DNA from: Tahibacter aquaticus
Lineage (GTDB): Bacteria; Pseudomonadota; Gammaproteobacteria; Xanthomonadales; Rhodanobacteraceae
DNA: 52,498 bases
Direction of reading: 5' to 3'
Assembly (NCBI RefSeq): GCF_004363655.1
Contig: NZ_SNZH01000027.1
Location: forward strand, 1-52,498
Below the pieces are notes generated by a model. It was not told the origin of the DNA. It ran no database searches and saw only the letters and a program-made list of their open reading frames with translations. A program made the translations under genes and the position numbers. Position 1 is the first letter of the stretch; each line of letters begins with the position of its first letter. Below are positions 36,743 to 44,624 of this stretch, piece after piece.

Positions 36743-37924
36743 TCACGCCACATGCGTCGCCAGGCTCGCCACATCGCCGTCCCACGCGCCGAAATAACTG
36801 CGGCTGCGGCGCTCGGCGGCATGTTCGGGACCGCGCGGCTGCATCTTCAGGGCGCGTTTGCCGTCCAGCCATAGCGATACGGTGTTGATCACCCGGCTGT
36901 CGCGACAGACACGGCCATGGTCCAGCGCGCCGGCAAAGCCGGCCAGGGTTACACCGGGCACCGCGGCGCTGCGCAGGTGGACGCGGCCGTCGCCGAGGCC
37001 GTCCTTGCTCGCCGCGGCGAAATCGAACCAGTTCGGATTGCTGCTGTTGGCCTGCTGCACGGTAAAGCCGCTCTGCGTCGGCACCCCGGCGCTCTGCAGG
37101 ATCAGGATGCGGTCGGCATGGGCGGCCAGCGCCGCGTCGTCGATCACGCTGGCCGTGCTGCTGCCGCCCTGCCGGGCCGCCTTGCCGCGATGGAAGGCTT
37201 CCGCATCGGCGACGAAACGCGGCTCGAAACCGCCATTGCCATCACGCACGTTGGCCTGCCAGTTGGCGGCATCGAACAGGTCTACCGGCTTGCCCGCCTC
37301 ATTCACACAGCAGCCGTCGAAATACGGCGTCATCTGGTAGACCGAGGGAAAGCTGCGCGCGATCTTGCGGTAGTCCTCGTCGGTGCCGAACCAGCCGTCG
37401 CGCTCGCCCGCGACCAGCATCTGTGCCGCAGCGATGGAACCGCGGAACGGTGGCGCGATGAATACGACACGATCGACCTCGGCAAAGGGATTCTTGCGAT
37501 CGCGCAGGCCGAGCATCGAGCGCAGTACCAGCCCGCCCATGCTGTGGGTGATGAAGTTCAGGGCCGGCGAGCGTTTCAGGCGTTTCTGCCGCCCCTGCAG
37601 CTCGTCGCAGAATTCCATCAGCTTCTGCGCCGCGTGCTCGATCGGGCGGCGCCAGTCGTAGGTGAATACGTGCAGGGCTTCGTTGGGCTTCCACGCGCGC
37701 AGCTTGCCGACCATTTCACCGTAGGCGTAGCGGATCGGCCGCGACGGCAGCATGCGATGGCCGTCGTTGGCCTCGTAGCGGCCGTCGAGCAGGGCGAAAT
37801 CGAGCGGGTTCTCGAACGCATCGCCGAACACCATGTCTTCCAGGCTCCAGCGCACCGGCCAGTCCAGCGGATAGCTGTCGGTCAACTCGCTGCCCTTGAT
37901 GCCCGGAATCAGAACGGTGGCCAT
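36743..37924 (-). CDS. LCAT/PGAP1-like alpha/beta hydrolase
   Basis: The product has 393 residues from the ATG at 37924, preceded by GGGAG. It starts ATVLIPGIKGSELTDSYP, the oxyanion region of lecithin-cholesterol acyltransferase folds, and has FTYDWRRPIEHAAQKLMEF, then the nucleophile elbow FITHSMGGLVLRSML (G-x-S-x-G variant H-S-M-G-G). DRVVFIAPPFRGSIAAAQML follows, as in LCAT. The aspartate is probably in HADRILILQSAGVP and the histidine in VHLRSAAVPG or DHGRVCRD. There is no signal peptide, so it is cytoplasmic. The substrate is probably a lipid or ester. Confidence 0.85.
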   Translation of the reverse strand: MATVLIPGIKGSELTDSYPLDWPVRWSLEDMVFGDAFENPLDFALLDGRYEANDGHRMLPSRPIRYAYGEMVGKLRAWKPNEALHVFTYDWRRPIEHAAQKLMEFCDELQGRQKRLKRSPALNFITHSMGGLVLRSMLGLRDRKNPFAEVDRVVFIAPPFRGSIAAAQMLVAGERDGWFGTDEDYRKIARSFPSVYQMTPYFDGCCVNEAGKPVDLFDAANWQANVRDGNGGFEPRFVADAEAFHRGKAARQGGSSTASVIDDAALAAHADRILILQSAGVPTQSGFTVQQANSSNPNWFDFAAASKDGLGDGRVHLRSAAVPGVTLAGFAGALDHGRVCRDSRVINTVSLWLDGKRALKMQPRGPEHAAERRSRSYFGAWDGDVASLATHVA

Positions 37925-38053
37925 TGCAATGCTCCCTGCGGATAGGCGCGCCGACTGTAGCAGCCCGGCGTGTTAGCGGCTTGTCGGCATGCCGCGCACT
38001 GGCGGCCGCGGACAGCGTCGCGGCATCATCGGTTTTTTGCCGGCGACGCTGCC

Positions 38054-38611
38054 ATGGCCGATACCCTGTCCGCGGTACCGTTGCTGGAGACACCGCGGCT
38101 GCGCCTGCGCACCGTGCGCCGCGACGACCTGGCGGCGATCTACGCGCTGCATGCCGACCCGCGCGCGATGCGCTACTGGAGCTGCGCGCCGTGGACGCAG
38201 GCGCAGCAGGCGGAAGACTGGTTCGCCCAGCGCGCCCGCCAGGGCGAAACCGAGGAAATCTGGCCCTGGGGCATCAGCCGGATCGGTGCCGACACACTGA
38301 TCGGCCTGGTCACCGTGTTTGCGGTCAACCGCAGCCAGCACCGCGCCGAGATCGGCTACCTGCTGGACCCCGCGCACTGGGGCAAGGGCTACGCCCGGGA
38401 AGCCTTGCGCGCCGCCCTGGCCTACGGCTTCGAGGCATTGCAGCTGCTGCGCGTCGAAGCCGATATCGATCCGCGCAACGAAGCGTCCTGCCGCCTTGTG
38501 GAAAAGCTCGGCTTCCGCCGCGAGGGCTATCTGCGCGAGCGCTGGCGCGTCAACGGCGAAATCACCGACACGGCCTTGTACGGCCTGTTGCGGCGGGAAC
38601 TGACCGCATGA
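38054..38611 (+). CDS. RimJ/RimL-type GNAT acetyltransferase
   Basis: The product has 185 residues. It starts LLETPRLRLRTVRRDDLAAI and contains HRAEIGYLLDPAHWGKGYAR EALRAAL-type acetyl-CoA binding loop and DPRNEASCRLVEKLGFRREG, as in ribosomal-protein and aminoglycoside-like acetyltransferases. It is followed after 25 bases by a DMT transporter on the same strand, probably one transcript. Confidence 0.9.
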   Translation: MADTLSAVPLLETPRLRLRTVRRDDLAAIYALHADPRAMRYWSCAPWTQAQQAEDWFAQRARQGETEEIWPWGISRIGADTLIGLVTVFAVNRSQHRAEIGYLLDPAHWGKGYAREALRAALAYGFEALQLLRVEADIDPRNEASCRLVEKLGFRREGYLRERWRVNGEITDTALYGLLRRELTA

Positions 38612-38636
38612 GCGGCGCCATGACGGCTGCCGCCCC

Positions 38637-39536
38637 ATGAACGAAGCGCTGCCCCGCCGCGTGTTCCGCCGCGGCCTGCTGATCGCCGCGACGGCGTCGG
38701 TGCTGTTTTCGGCCAAGGCCATCGTGGCCAAGCTGCTGTACCGCCATGGCGTCGACGCACTGGACGTACTGGCCTTGCGCATGCTGTTTTCCGCACCGCT
38801 GTTCTTCGCCATCGCGCTGTGGCAATGGCGCCGTCACGACAGCCTGAGCTGGCGCGAGGCGGCCAGCGTGCTGGTACTGGGATTGCTGGGCTATTACCTG
38901 TCCAGCTACCTGGATTTCCTCGGGCTGCAATACATCAGCGCAGCGCTGGAGCGGCTGATCCTGTTCCTGTCACCGTCGTTCGTGCTGCTGATCAGCGCAC
39001 TCGTGCTGCGCCGGCGCATCGGCGGCCGCGAATGGGCAGCACTGGCGCTGGCCTACGGCGGCATCGTGCTGGTGTTCGCGCACGATCTGCAGCTGGGCGG
39101 CGACCGCGTCGTGCTGGGCGCCGGCCTGGTACTGGGCTCGGCCTTGTCGTACGCGCTGTACCTGCTGGGTTCGGGCGAACTGGTCAGGCGGCTGGGACCG
39201 TGGCGGCTGGTCGCCTACGCCATGCTGGTTTCCACCGTTGCGGTACTGACGCATTTCGGCGCCACACGCCACTGGCAGGAGCTGCGGCTGCCGCTGGAGG
39301 TCTACGCCCTGTCGGCGGTGAACGCGGTGTTCTGCACCGTCATGCCCGTGGTCATGACCATGCTGGCCGTCGCGCGCATCGGCGCGCCGAGTGCGGCCCA
39401 GGCAGGCATGGTCGGCCCGGTTTCCACCGTGTTCCTCGGCGCCTGGCTGCTGCACGAGCCGATCACGGCCTGGCAGCTGGCCGGCTCGGCGCTGGTGCTG
39501 GCGGGCATGTATGTGCTGTCGATGCGCAAGGCGTGA
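38637..39536 (+). CDS. EamA/DMT-family transporter
   Basis: The product has 299 residues with ten predicted membrane helices in two EamA halves: the first from LLIAATASVLFSAKAIVAKL to AALERLILFLSPSFVLLISA, the second from LVLGSALSYALYLLGSGELV to GSALVLAGMYVLSM. The family exports or imports amino acids, nucleosides or other small metabolites; the substrate is unknown. It follows a GNAT gene closely, perhaps acetylation and export together. Confidence 0.9.
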   Translation: MNEALPRRVFRRGLLIAATASVLFSAKAIVAKLLYRHGVDALDVLALRMLFSAPLFFAIALWQWRRHDSLSWREAASVLVLGLLGYYLSSYLDFLGLQYISAALERLILFLSPSFVLLISALVLRRRIGGREWAALALAYGGIVLVFAHDLQLGGDRVVLGAGLVLGSALSYALYLLGSGELVRRLGPWRLVAYAMLVSTVAVLTHFGATRHWQELRLPLEVYALSAVNAVFCTVMPVVMTMLAVARIGAPSAAQAGMVGPVSTVFLGAWLLHEPITAWQLAGSALVLAGMYVLSMRKA

Positions 39537-39550
39537 GCAGCGGCCGCTTG

Positions 39551-39634
39551 CGCTGCAATTCGCCGTCGCTCATCGCACCGTACACAGCTGAGGTATACCC
39601 GTAGGGCGCCGATGAGCACCGCGAATTGCGCCGC
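39551..39634. repeat. Paired inverted REP-like repeats
   Basis: The left copy (39551-39583) reads CGCTGCAATTCGCCGTCGCT and continues CATCGCACCGTAC; the right copy (39600-39634, minus strand) reads GCGGCGCAATTCGCGGTGCT and continues CATCGGCGCCCTACG. The two face each other and can form a long imperfect hairpin. They belong to the same family as 26919-26952. They lie between the converging DMT and lpxH genes. Confidence 0.65.
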
Positions 39635-39692
39635 CCCCGGGCGGCGCCGGACAGCCATCATGAAAAACGCGGCACTCTTTCAATGCGGCAGT

Positions 39693-40412
39693 TCAGCGCC
39701 ATACCAGCAGCTGCGCATGCCCGTCCTCGATGCGCAGCACGCTGCCCTGTTCGTACCAGTCGCCCAGTACGATGCGTTCGGCCGGTTCGTTGTCGACGAG
39801 CAGGTAGTGCGTCGCCGGCCGGTGCGTGTGGCCGTGGATCAGGCGATAGATGCCGTGCTGGCGCATCACCGCTTCCACCGCGTCGTCGGCCACGTCCATG
39901 ATTTCGGCGCTGGCGGTACCGGTATGCAGGCGGCTCTGCTCGCGCGCGTGGCGGGCGAAGTCGCGGCGCTGCGGCAGCGGCTGGGCCAGGAACTGCTGTT
40001 GCCAGGCCGGATCGCGCACCTGGCGGCGGAACTGCTGGTAGGCGACATCGTCGCTGCACAAGGTGTCGCCATGCATCAGCAGGTAGGGCCGGCCTTCGAT
40101 CTCGACGACGCTGGGATCGTCCAGCAATACCACGCCGGTGTTGGCCGCAAAGTGCGCACCGATCAGGAAATCGCGATTGCCGGCCATGAAATACGCCGGC
40201 GTGCCCGAGGCAACGAACTCGGCCAGCGCACCCTGCACGCGCGCCGCCAGGGCTGCATCGTCGTCGTCGCCGATCCAGCTTTCGAACAGGTCGCCCAGGA
40301 TGTACAAGGCCGCGGCGTCGCGTGCAGGCCCCGCAAGAAATTCCAGCAGCAGATCGGTGATCTGCGGACGCTCGTCGTCCAGGTGCAGATCGGAGATGAA
40401 ATAGGTCGTCAT
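39693..40412 (-). CDS. lpxH: UDP-2,3-diacylglucosamine diphosphatase
   Basis: The product has 239 residues, the expected length. All metallophosphoesterase motifs are present: FISDLHLDDERP (D-x-H), YILGDLFESWIGDD, AGNRDFLIG, LMHGDTLCSDD and IHGHTHRPA. LpxH removes UMP from UDP-2,3-diacylglucosamine to make lipid X, the fourth step of lipid A synthesis, at the inner membrane with Mn2+. It stands alone here, with the REP pair downstream and a hairpin upstream. It confirms a Gram-negative host with lipopolysaccharide. Confidence 0.96.
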   Translation of the reverse strand: MTTYFISDLHLDDERPQITDLLLEFLAGPARDAAALYILGDLFESWIGDDDDAALAARVQGALAEFVASGTPAYFMAGNRDFLIGAHFAANTGVVLLDDPSVVEIEGRPYLLMHGDTLCSDDVAYQQFRRQVRDPAWQQQFLAQPLPQRRDFARHAREQSRLHTGTASAEIMDVADDAVEAVMRQHGIYRLIHGHTHRPATHYLLVDNEPAERIVLGDWYEQGSVLRIEDGHAQLLVWR

Positions 40413-40449
40413 GCTGCGACGATAGCAGACGGCTGCACCCGCCTGGCAA

Positions 40450-40479
40450 GGCCCGCGCCGGCAACTGCCGGCGCGGGCC
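40450..40479 (-). terminator. Strong hairpin upstream of lpxH
   Basis: GGCCCGCGCCGGC (40450-40462), loop AACT, GCCGGCGCGGGCC (40467-40479): a perfect 13-bp G/C stem immediately after the stop of the decayed CSLREA gene and before lpxH. It looks like that gene's former terminator, though no T-run is present. Confidence 0.6.
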
Positions 40480-40488
40480 GACGGCGTA

Positions 40489-40904
40489 TCAGGGACGCTG
40501 GAAGCCGTTGCCGCCGGTGGCCGCGCTGCTGGCCAGCAGCGCATTGCGCGCGGTGATGCCCTGGAACGCCACGCTGGTGAAGCTGAAGCTGTGGCCCCGC
40601 GGCGGGCGGTTGCTGATAGCCACGCCACCGCCGTTCTTGTCGGCGCGGTTGCCGTCGAAGAGGCCGTTGACGCTATTTACCGTCTTGGGCAATTCCACAT
40701 TGGTAATCGCCAGGCCGCCGCTGCCGATGAAGGTGTTGGCATTGCCGTCGTCGACCGTGTTGTTCGGCACCGTGGTATTGGTCCTGGTTGCGCCGGCATC
40801 GCTTCGCGCAGGCTGCACTGGCCGTTGGCCGCGTTGTCGCCGGCGCCGGCCGCGGACGACAGCGCGGCAAGCAGCAGGAACAGCGACACAGGCGTGCGGC
40901 ACAT
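40489..40904 (-). pseudogene. Decayed CSLREA-domain beta-helix exoprotein
   Basis: From an ATG at 40904 the minus strand gives a signal peptide (TPVSLFLLLAALSSAAGAGD) and the CSLREA motif (ANGQCSLREA), which opens the N-terminal domain of many secreted beta-helix proteins. Near 40800 the frame changes, and another frame continues NTVDDGNANTFIGSGGLAIT, a beta-helix turn GLFDGNRADKNGGGVAISN, and a C-terminus SAATGGNGFQRP, a diverged FANGFQ tail. Intact CSLREA proteins have several hundred residues, so most of the body is deleted. A frameshift plus deletion makes it a pseudogene. Confidence 0.65.
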
Positions 40905-41104
40905 CGAGCGAGTGAACACGCGGCAAGCCTGCAATGGTGCAGCGCACACATGAACTACGCGGCGCCCGGCGAACAGAACGCCCTCTGGCGGCAGCCCGAA
41001 CATTGCAGCCAGGCCCCGCACCAGCACCAGAACAGGGGCCCGCCAGGGTGCAGCCGGCGCCGGCATGCCCTGCCACCATACCCATGCCGCTTGATGCACT
41101 TGCA

Positions 41105-41149
41105 CATATCAGCCCTAAGGCTGATATGTATCAGTCTATAGACTGATAC
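41105..41149. promoter_or_regulatory. Double palindrome, likely tandem operators
   Basis: CATATCAGCC-CTAA-GGCTGATATG (41105-41128) is followed directly by GTATCAGTC-TATA-GACTGATAC (41128-41149). Both fit TATCAG(C/T)C-N4-G(G/A)CTGATA and their centres are 22 bases apart, about two helical turns. The flanks are GC-rich; this patch is not. It sits 283 bases before the BNR exoprotein start and 200 bases before the dead CSLREA gene. The rest of the 40905-41431 gap holds nothing recognisable. Confidence 0.65.
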
Positions 41150-41431
41150 GACCGATTCCTGTAAATCGTCCGCCGGTTCGCTTCCTACGGGGAGGAGGCG
41201 CACCCGACCGCCAATGCAGCGCGGGCGCTCCCAACCGGCCTTGCGGCCGGCGAAGCCCCGTCTGCCAGCCCGGTAGGAAAAAGCTGCAACAGCAGTGCCG
41301 GCCGGCAGTTCGCGACGAACGCTCAATCACCAATTTCTTCCGCGTACGTGGCAAGCCGGAGTCGCTTTCTGTTCGCAGCGGGGGCGCTACGCGTCTGCGT
41401 AGTGCATTTATTTATAAATGGAGGGTGGGAG

Positions 41432-44326
41432 ATGAGCAATTCAAGAATCGGCCGGCTGTCGCTGCTGGCTGCAGGCCTGTTCGGCTGTGCATTGGGGTTT
41501 GCGCTGCAGGCCGAAGAAGAACACAGCATCGGCCGCGCGGTGGCTTTCTCGATCGATGCCAGCAAAGGCGCCGACAAGCGGGTCGACTACACGGCCCTGC
41601 AGGCATTGGGCCCCTGGGATGACCGCAACTACGCGCTGACCGCGGCAGACCTGGCCTTGCTGTCCAAGAACGAAGCCGACACCATCGTCGCGATTCCGGT
41701 GTTCTACCGCGTGGAAATGCGCAAAGCGAACAAGGAACTGCCGACCTTCGGCCCGGTGCAATATCCGCGCAGCGCATTGAACGGCTACCTGGCCAAATAC
41801 GGCGGCTATCGCATCGACGGCAAAACGTATACCGCGGTCAGCGCCGACGCGGCCGGTGCCTATCGCGTACACGAATCGCTGCCGCGGGATGAAGCCTCGC
41901 GCAACAGCGTCTTCCAGAATTTCCTCGGCGGTGAAAAACGCATCACCACGCCGGCCGGCGCGTCCGAATCGGCCGTGGCGATCAACCCGGTGAATACCAA
42001 TATCGTCATCGCCGGCACCAACGGCCCGGGCAGCGGCCAGAAAATGTGGCGTTCCACCGACGGCGGCCAGAGCTGGGGCAGCGCCATCGCCCTGGCCGGC
42101 ACCTGCTGCGACCCGGCCGTGGGCTGGTCGCCCGACGGCACGGTCGGCTATGCCTCGGCGCTCTCCAGCGTGGTCGGCAGCGGCACCAATGTGTATTTCT
42201 ACCGTTCTACCGACAACGGCGCCAGCTGGACGCGCAGTGCAACCCTGTCCAACCAGAACACCTCGGACAAGGAATACCTGCACGTCGACATGCACGCGAC
42301 CTCGCCGCACAAGGGCAACATCTACGTCGCCTGGCACGACAACAACATCCAGAAGATCGCCCGTTCGACCAACGGCGGCACCGCGTTCGGCGCAACCCTG
42401 ACCCTGGACGGTGCCAACCGCGGCATCGGCAGCGACATCACCTCGGACACCGCCGGCAACGTCTACTTCTTCTACCCGGCCACTTCCGGCGGCAGCCTGG
42501 GCAAAGCCATCCGCATGGCCAAGTCCACCGACGGCGGCGCCAGCTTCGGCAGCGCGTCGACGGTAAGCACGACCAATGCCGATTTCGATTTCCCGATTCC
42601 GGCCATGGAATCGCGCCGCGCCTTCATCTACGTGTCGGTCGACACGGACCGTTCCGGCGGCAGCTTCAACAACAGCCTGTACGTATCCTGGACCGACACC
42701 TCCACCACCGAAAACAACACCAGCGCGACGGCCAACCACGCCATCATCCGCGTCGCGCGCTCGCGCGACGGCGGCGCCACCTGGCAGATTTCCTCGCCGC
42801 ATTCCAGCAGCGACGTGAGCACGGTCGACCGCTTCAACCAATGGCTGTCGGTAGACCGCAATGGCCGCGTATTCGTGATGTATTACGACACGCGCCATTC
42901 CAGCGGGCGTAGCGGCACCGACCTGTACTACGCGGTTTCCAGCGACGGCGGCGTAACCTGGGGCACGGCGACGCGCCTGACCACGGTGACCTCGAAGAAC
43001 ATCAGCGAAGCCAACGAATGGGGCGACTACAACGGCATGGACGTGGCCCTGAACGAGATCATGGCCATCTATACCGACAATCGCGACGAATCCGGCGGCA
43101 CGGCCGAATCCAAGGACGTCTATGGCATCGGCGGCTTCGCCGGCCCTGCCGGCAACCAGGCGCCGGTGGCGAACTTCAGCGCGGCGACCAGCGGCCTTAC
43201 CGCCACGTTCACCGACAGCTCCAGCGACAGCGACGGCACCATCGCCTCGCGCAGCTGGAACTTCGGCGACAGCAGCACGTCCACCGCGACCAACCCGAGC
43301 AAGACCTATGCGGCCGCCGGCACCTACACCGTCACGCTGACCGTCACCGATAACGCCGGCGCCACCAACACCACGTCGAAGCCGGTCACCGTCAGCAGCG
43401 GCAGCAACGTGCCGCCGGTCGCCAACTTCAGCGTTGCCACCAGCGGCCTCACCGCCACGTTCACCGACAGCTCCAGCGACAGCGACGGCACCATCGCCGC
43501 GCGCAGCTGGAACTTCGGCGACGGCAGCACGTCCACCGCGACCAGCCCGAGCAAGACCTATGCGGCCGCCGGCACCTACACCGTCACGCTCACCGTCACC
43601 GACAACAGCGGCGCCACCAACACCACGTCGAAGCCGGCCACCGTCACTGCACCGCCAGGCGGCAACGTGCTGCAAAACGGCGTGGCGATCACCGGCCAGT
43701 CCGGCGCGACCGGCTCCAACACCTACTACACGATGGTCGTACCGGCCGGTGCGAGCAATCTGAAGTTCGTGACCAGTGGTGGGACCGGCGATGCCGATCT
43801 CTACGCACGCTTCGGTTCGCAGCCGACGACCACGACCTACGATTGCCGCTCCGAAAGCGGCACGAATGCCGAAACCTGCACCATCGCAACAGCGCAGGCC
43901 GGCACCTACCACGTACTGGTGCGCGGCTATGCAACCTACTCGGGCCTGGGCATCACCGGCAGCTATACCACCGGCGGTGGCGGCACGCAGACCTACACCA
44001 ACACCACCGATTTCACCATCACTGACAACACGACGGTCGACAGCCCGATCACGGTATCGGGCCGCACCGGCAATGCGCCGAGCAATGCCTCGGTCACGGT
44101 CGCGATCGTGCACACCTACCAGGGCGACCTCAAAGTCGATCTCGTGGCGCCGGACGGTTCGCTCTACAACATCCACAACCGCACCGGCAGCTCCACGCAG
44201 AACATCAACAAGACCGTCACGCTGAACCTGTCCAGCGAAGCGCTCAACGGCACCTGGAAGCTCCGCGTCAATGACAACGGCGCTGGCGACAGCGGCCGCA
44301 TCGACAGCTGGAGCGTCACCTTCTGA
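41432..44326 (+). CDS. Giant secreted BNR/sialidase-propeller protein with PKD-PKD-PPC-P tail
   Basis: The product has 964 residues. The start at 41432 has GGAGG 6 bases upstream and gives the signal peptide NSRIGRLSLLAAGLFGCALG. The first 570 residues form a propeller with BNR/Asp-box motifs (RSTDGGQSW, RSTDNGASW, KSTDGGASF, RSRDGGATW, SSDGGVTW). Two PKD domains (about 577-654 and 660-740), a PPC domain (about 745-846) and a P domain (about 852-964, ending IDSWSVTF) follow. PPC and P domains are common on exported hydrolases and are often removed or used for sorting. No sialidase catalytic residues (FRIP, arginine triad) are seen, so it is probably a binding or unknown-activity propeller. 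The tail is nearly identical to that of the next gene. Confidence 0.9.
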   Translation: MSNSRIGRLSLLAAGLFGCALGFALQAEEEHSIGRAVAFSIDASKGADKRVDYTALQALGPWDDRNYALTAADLALLSKNEADTIVAIPVFYRVEMRKANKELPTFGPVQYPRSALNGYLAKYGGYRIDGKTYTAVSADAAGAYRVHESLPRDEASRNSVFQNFLGGEKRITTPAGASESAVAINPVNTNIVIAGTNGPGSGQKMWRSTDGGQSWGSAIALAGTCCDPAVGWSPDGTVGYASALSSVVGSGTNVYFYRSTDNGASWTRSATLSNQNTSDKEYLHVDMHATSPHKGNIYVAWHDNNIQKIARSTNGGTAFGATLTLDGANRGIGSDITSDTAGNVYFFYPATSGGSLGKAIRMAKSTDGGASFGSASTVSTTNADFDFPIPAMESRRAFIYVSVDTDRSGGSFNNSLYVSWTDTSTTENNTSATANHAIIRVARSRDGGATWQISSPHSSSDVSTVDRFNQWLSVDRNGRVFVMYYDTRHSSGRSGTDLYYAVSSDGGVTWGTATRLTTVTSKNISEANEWGDYNGMDVALNEIMAIYTDNRDESGGTAESKDVYGIGGFAGPAGNQAPVANFSAATSGLTATFTDSSSDSDGTIASRSWNFGDSSTSTATNPSKTYAAAGTYTVTLTVTDNAGATNTTSKPVTVSSGSNVPPVANFSVATSGLTATFTDSSSDSDGTIAARSWNFGDGSTSTATSPSKTYAAAGTYTVTLTVTDNSGATNTTSKPATVTAPPGGNVLQNGVAITGQSGATGSNTYYTMVVPAGASNLKFVTSGGTGDADLYARFGSQPTTTTYDCRSESGTNAETCTIATAQAGTYHVLVRGYATYSGLGITGSYTTGGGGTQTYTNTTDFTITDNTTVDSPITVSGRTGNAPSNASVTVAIVHTYQGDLKVDLVAPDGSLYNIHNRTGSSTQNINKTVTLNLSSEALNGTWKLRVNDNGAGDSGRIDSWSVTF
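43162..44326 (+). repeat. Long direct repeat, copy 1 (PKD-PKD-PPC-P tail)
   Basis: This 1.16-kb stretch is highly similar in DNA to 46894-48053, with long runs of identity (for example across the PPC segment from GGCAACGTGCTGCA onward). A more diverged, single-PKD version is at 6800-7720. Within each copy the two PKD units are themselves near-identical tandem duplicates. Confidence 0.85.
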
Positions 44327-44342
44327 AGCCCGACGGCGGGGC

Positions 44343-44371
44343 ACGAACGGGGCGCCGCGCGCCCCGTTCGT
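44343..44371 (+). terminator. Terminator-like hairpin after the first BNR gene
   Basis: ACGAACGGGGCGC (44343-44355), loop CGC, GCGCCCCGTTCGT (44359-44371): a perfect 13-bp stem 17 bases after the stop. No T-run follows. The rest of the 298-base gap to the next start includes two smaller hairpins, GAATCCC/GGGATTC at 44482-44497 and one around 44499-44518, probably in the leader of the next gene. Confidence 0.65.
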
Positions 44372-44624
44372 TGCACCCGCCACAGCGGCCGCGACGCAGC
44401 AACGACACTGCGCCGGCCGCACTCCTCGCTTGTCGTGCCTACGGCAGCCTGGTGTGGCGATTCGGCAATTCGTTGAACGAAGAATCCCGAGGGATTCCGC
44501 CGCGCGCTGAGCGCGGCGAACGTGCAGGGAGTACCACGCGCAACGGCCTATCGCAGCACGACGCCGAAGCCGTTCGACGCATTACCGAATCGCCACACCG
44601 GCTGCCGCTTGCGGAGAACTGATC

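Noticed and set aside
38280-38300. Another ACACAC run as a possible template RNA
   Set aside because: It lies inside the GNAT coding frame, far from the RT genes, and is of a length expected by chance.
41441-44422. A 993-codon open frame on the minus strand
   Set aside because: It is the antisense shadow of the BNR exoprotein gene. Its product is a low-complexity Ala/Gly/Val/Arg chain without domains, a usual effect of high GC with strong codon bias.
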